A DNA stretch of 5,102 nucleotides from Zoogloeaceae bacterium. GTDB taxonomy: Bacteria > Pseudomonadota > Gammaproteobacteria > Burkholderiales > Rhodocyclaceae. Under the pieces are notes generated by a model. It did no database searches. It was not told the DNA's origin and saw only the letters and a list, made by a program, of their open reading frames with translations. Made by a program: the position numbers and the translations under genes. Where the stretch lies: the NCBI GenBank assembly GCA_031282665.1, contig JAITDH010000254.1:1-5102 (forward strand). The letters are read 5' to 3'. Shown piece by piece: positions 4,326 to 5,102 of the stretch (positions are counted from its first letter, which is position 1; each line of letters opens with the position of its first letter).

Positions 4326-5102
4326 TACTCTGCGGAAGCCACCACTGCCGACCGGGTTGCCGTGCGGGAATGGCTGGCGGCGGTGAACAAGGATGCGAGC
4401 AGCCTGTCCGACGCGGTAGCGGGGATCGATGACGTCGTCGATAACCTGGGCGCGGGCGGCACCACTCCCCCGGTCGGCCCGGACGAAGCCGAAGACATCT
4501 ACGTGGGTGGCGATCCGACCTTCTCCGGCAACGACAAGAGCAACAATATCATTGCCGGCACCGGACAACTGAACGACAACTCCATCATCGACGGCAAGGG
4601 CGGCAACGACGTGCTGGATGTCACCATTCGCGGCGACGAAGCCATCGCGCCGACGGTGAGAAACGTCGAAAAGGTCGTCGTGCGCGGCCAGGAAGGCACC
4701 GGCGCGAAAGGCGAGTCCGCCACCGGCCATACGGACAACAACGTATGGGACTACGCCACCATCGACGCCGACCGTTTCACGGGCGTGAATTGGTGGGAAA
4801 GCAATCGTTCCCGCGCCGACGTGAAGATCGAAGACGTGCGCATACTGGACAACCAGATCACCAAGGACATCACCATTGCCTTCCGCGATTCCAATCCGGG
4901 GCATGTGGACTACGCCGTCTATTTCGAACAACCCGCCCTGAGGAACCAGACCAGCCAGACCGGCATCCTGCGCGCGGCCCTCTATGACTCCGTGGGCGCG
5001 GCGAACAACAGCAATATCCTGGAAAGCAATCCCTACACCAGGATCATCTTCTCGGTCGACGGCAAGTTCGTGGATATCAACTTCGGCGAAGTCAAGGGCA
5101 GC
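4326..5102 (+). CDS. S-layer/RTX-like surface protein fragment (5' end unclear, runs off the right edge)
   Basis: The frame is open for 259 codons, from just after TAA at 4323 to the window edge, with strongly coding-like codon use. It starts YSAEATTADRVAVREWLAAV, an Ala-rich helical stretch, then a GAGGTTPPVGPDEAED linker (near residue 50). Next comes a Gly/Asn/Asp-rich part with FSGNDKSNNIIAG and IIDGKGGNDVLDV, resembling RTX/S-layer calcium-binding turns, then a PTVRNVEKVVV segment typical of beta-strand-repeat S-layer proteins. After that follow ADVKIEDVRI and TKDITIAFRD strands, with a GHVDYAVYFEQPALRNQ segment. There are no cysteines, and acidic and Asn residues abound, as in extracellular calcium-binding proteins often exported by type I secretion. 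Such proteins are usually much longer and often carry a DUF4214-type N-terminal region, absent here. No ATG occurs in frame anywhere; GTG at 4362 or 4383 are the first alternatives and neither has a Shine-Dalgarno. The gene is thus probably 5'-truncated. The family call is by motif resemblance only. Confidence 0.6.

Noticed and set aside
4206..4931. Minus-strand frame of 241 codons opposite the surface protein
   Set aside because: Its product looks like an antisense shadow (Val/Asp/His-rich without motifs), while the plus-strand frame has S-layer/RTX-like motifs and coding-like codon use.

Overview
The window looks like an accessory stretch of a high-GC Gram-negative chromosome, most likely a betaproteobacterium. 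The reasons are the codon usage, a tripartite-type RND efflux permease, a cupin-regulator/GNAT pair of a kind familiar from beta- and gammaproteobacteria, a dispersed CGTCATTGCGAGG-type inverted repeat, and a Gram-negative surface-protein family. The taxon is inferred; no rRNA or tRNA gene is present to test it.

Layout. Positions 1-78 (minus strand) hold the first 26 codons of a GNAT-type acetyltransferase that leaves the window on the left. Directly upstream of it, joined by a TGATG stop/start overlap, is the last ~46 codons of a cupin-type (probably XRE-cupin) regulator. This piece is decayed: it has a one-base frameshift in a run of six G, and its upstream part is missing, cut off where the next gene ends. 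Positions 221-3313 (minus) encode a complete 1030-residue RND (HAE1 family) inner-membrane efflux permease. No membrane-fusion or outer-membrane-channel gene lies beside it. Positions 3314-3477 are its AT-richer upstream region, with weak promoter-like and dyad signals.

The most interesting element is at 3478-3685: four 28-nt repeats separated by three spacers of exactly 32 nt (60-nt period). Read on the minus strand they match type I-F CRISPR repeats: GTT start, a 5-bp stem closing a GTATA/GCATA loop, and a CTCAGAAA/CTTAGAAA 3' handle. The repeat farthest from the presumed leader has lost its 3' half, as is usual for a terminal repeat. No cas gene is in the window, so this is locally an orphan mini-array. 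It points toward the RND gene, 164 nt upstream of its start codon.

Positions 3686-4325 are a graveyard of mobile DNA: IS-end-like tandem motifs, an IS1202/ISNCY-like transposase remnant with a large internal deletion and frame change, a ~124-nt inverted-repeat element, a terminator-like hairpin, and a 21-bp direct repeat in two copies. From about 4326 to the right edge (plus strand) an open frame encodes part of an acidic, Gly/Asp/Asn-rich secreted or S-layer-like protein. It has no in-frame ATG and looks truncated at its 5' end by the repeat-rich segment.

The genes do not form a pathway. The window reads as a recombination hot spot in which a CRISPR mini-array, an unpaired efflux permease and several gene fragments lie side by side.
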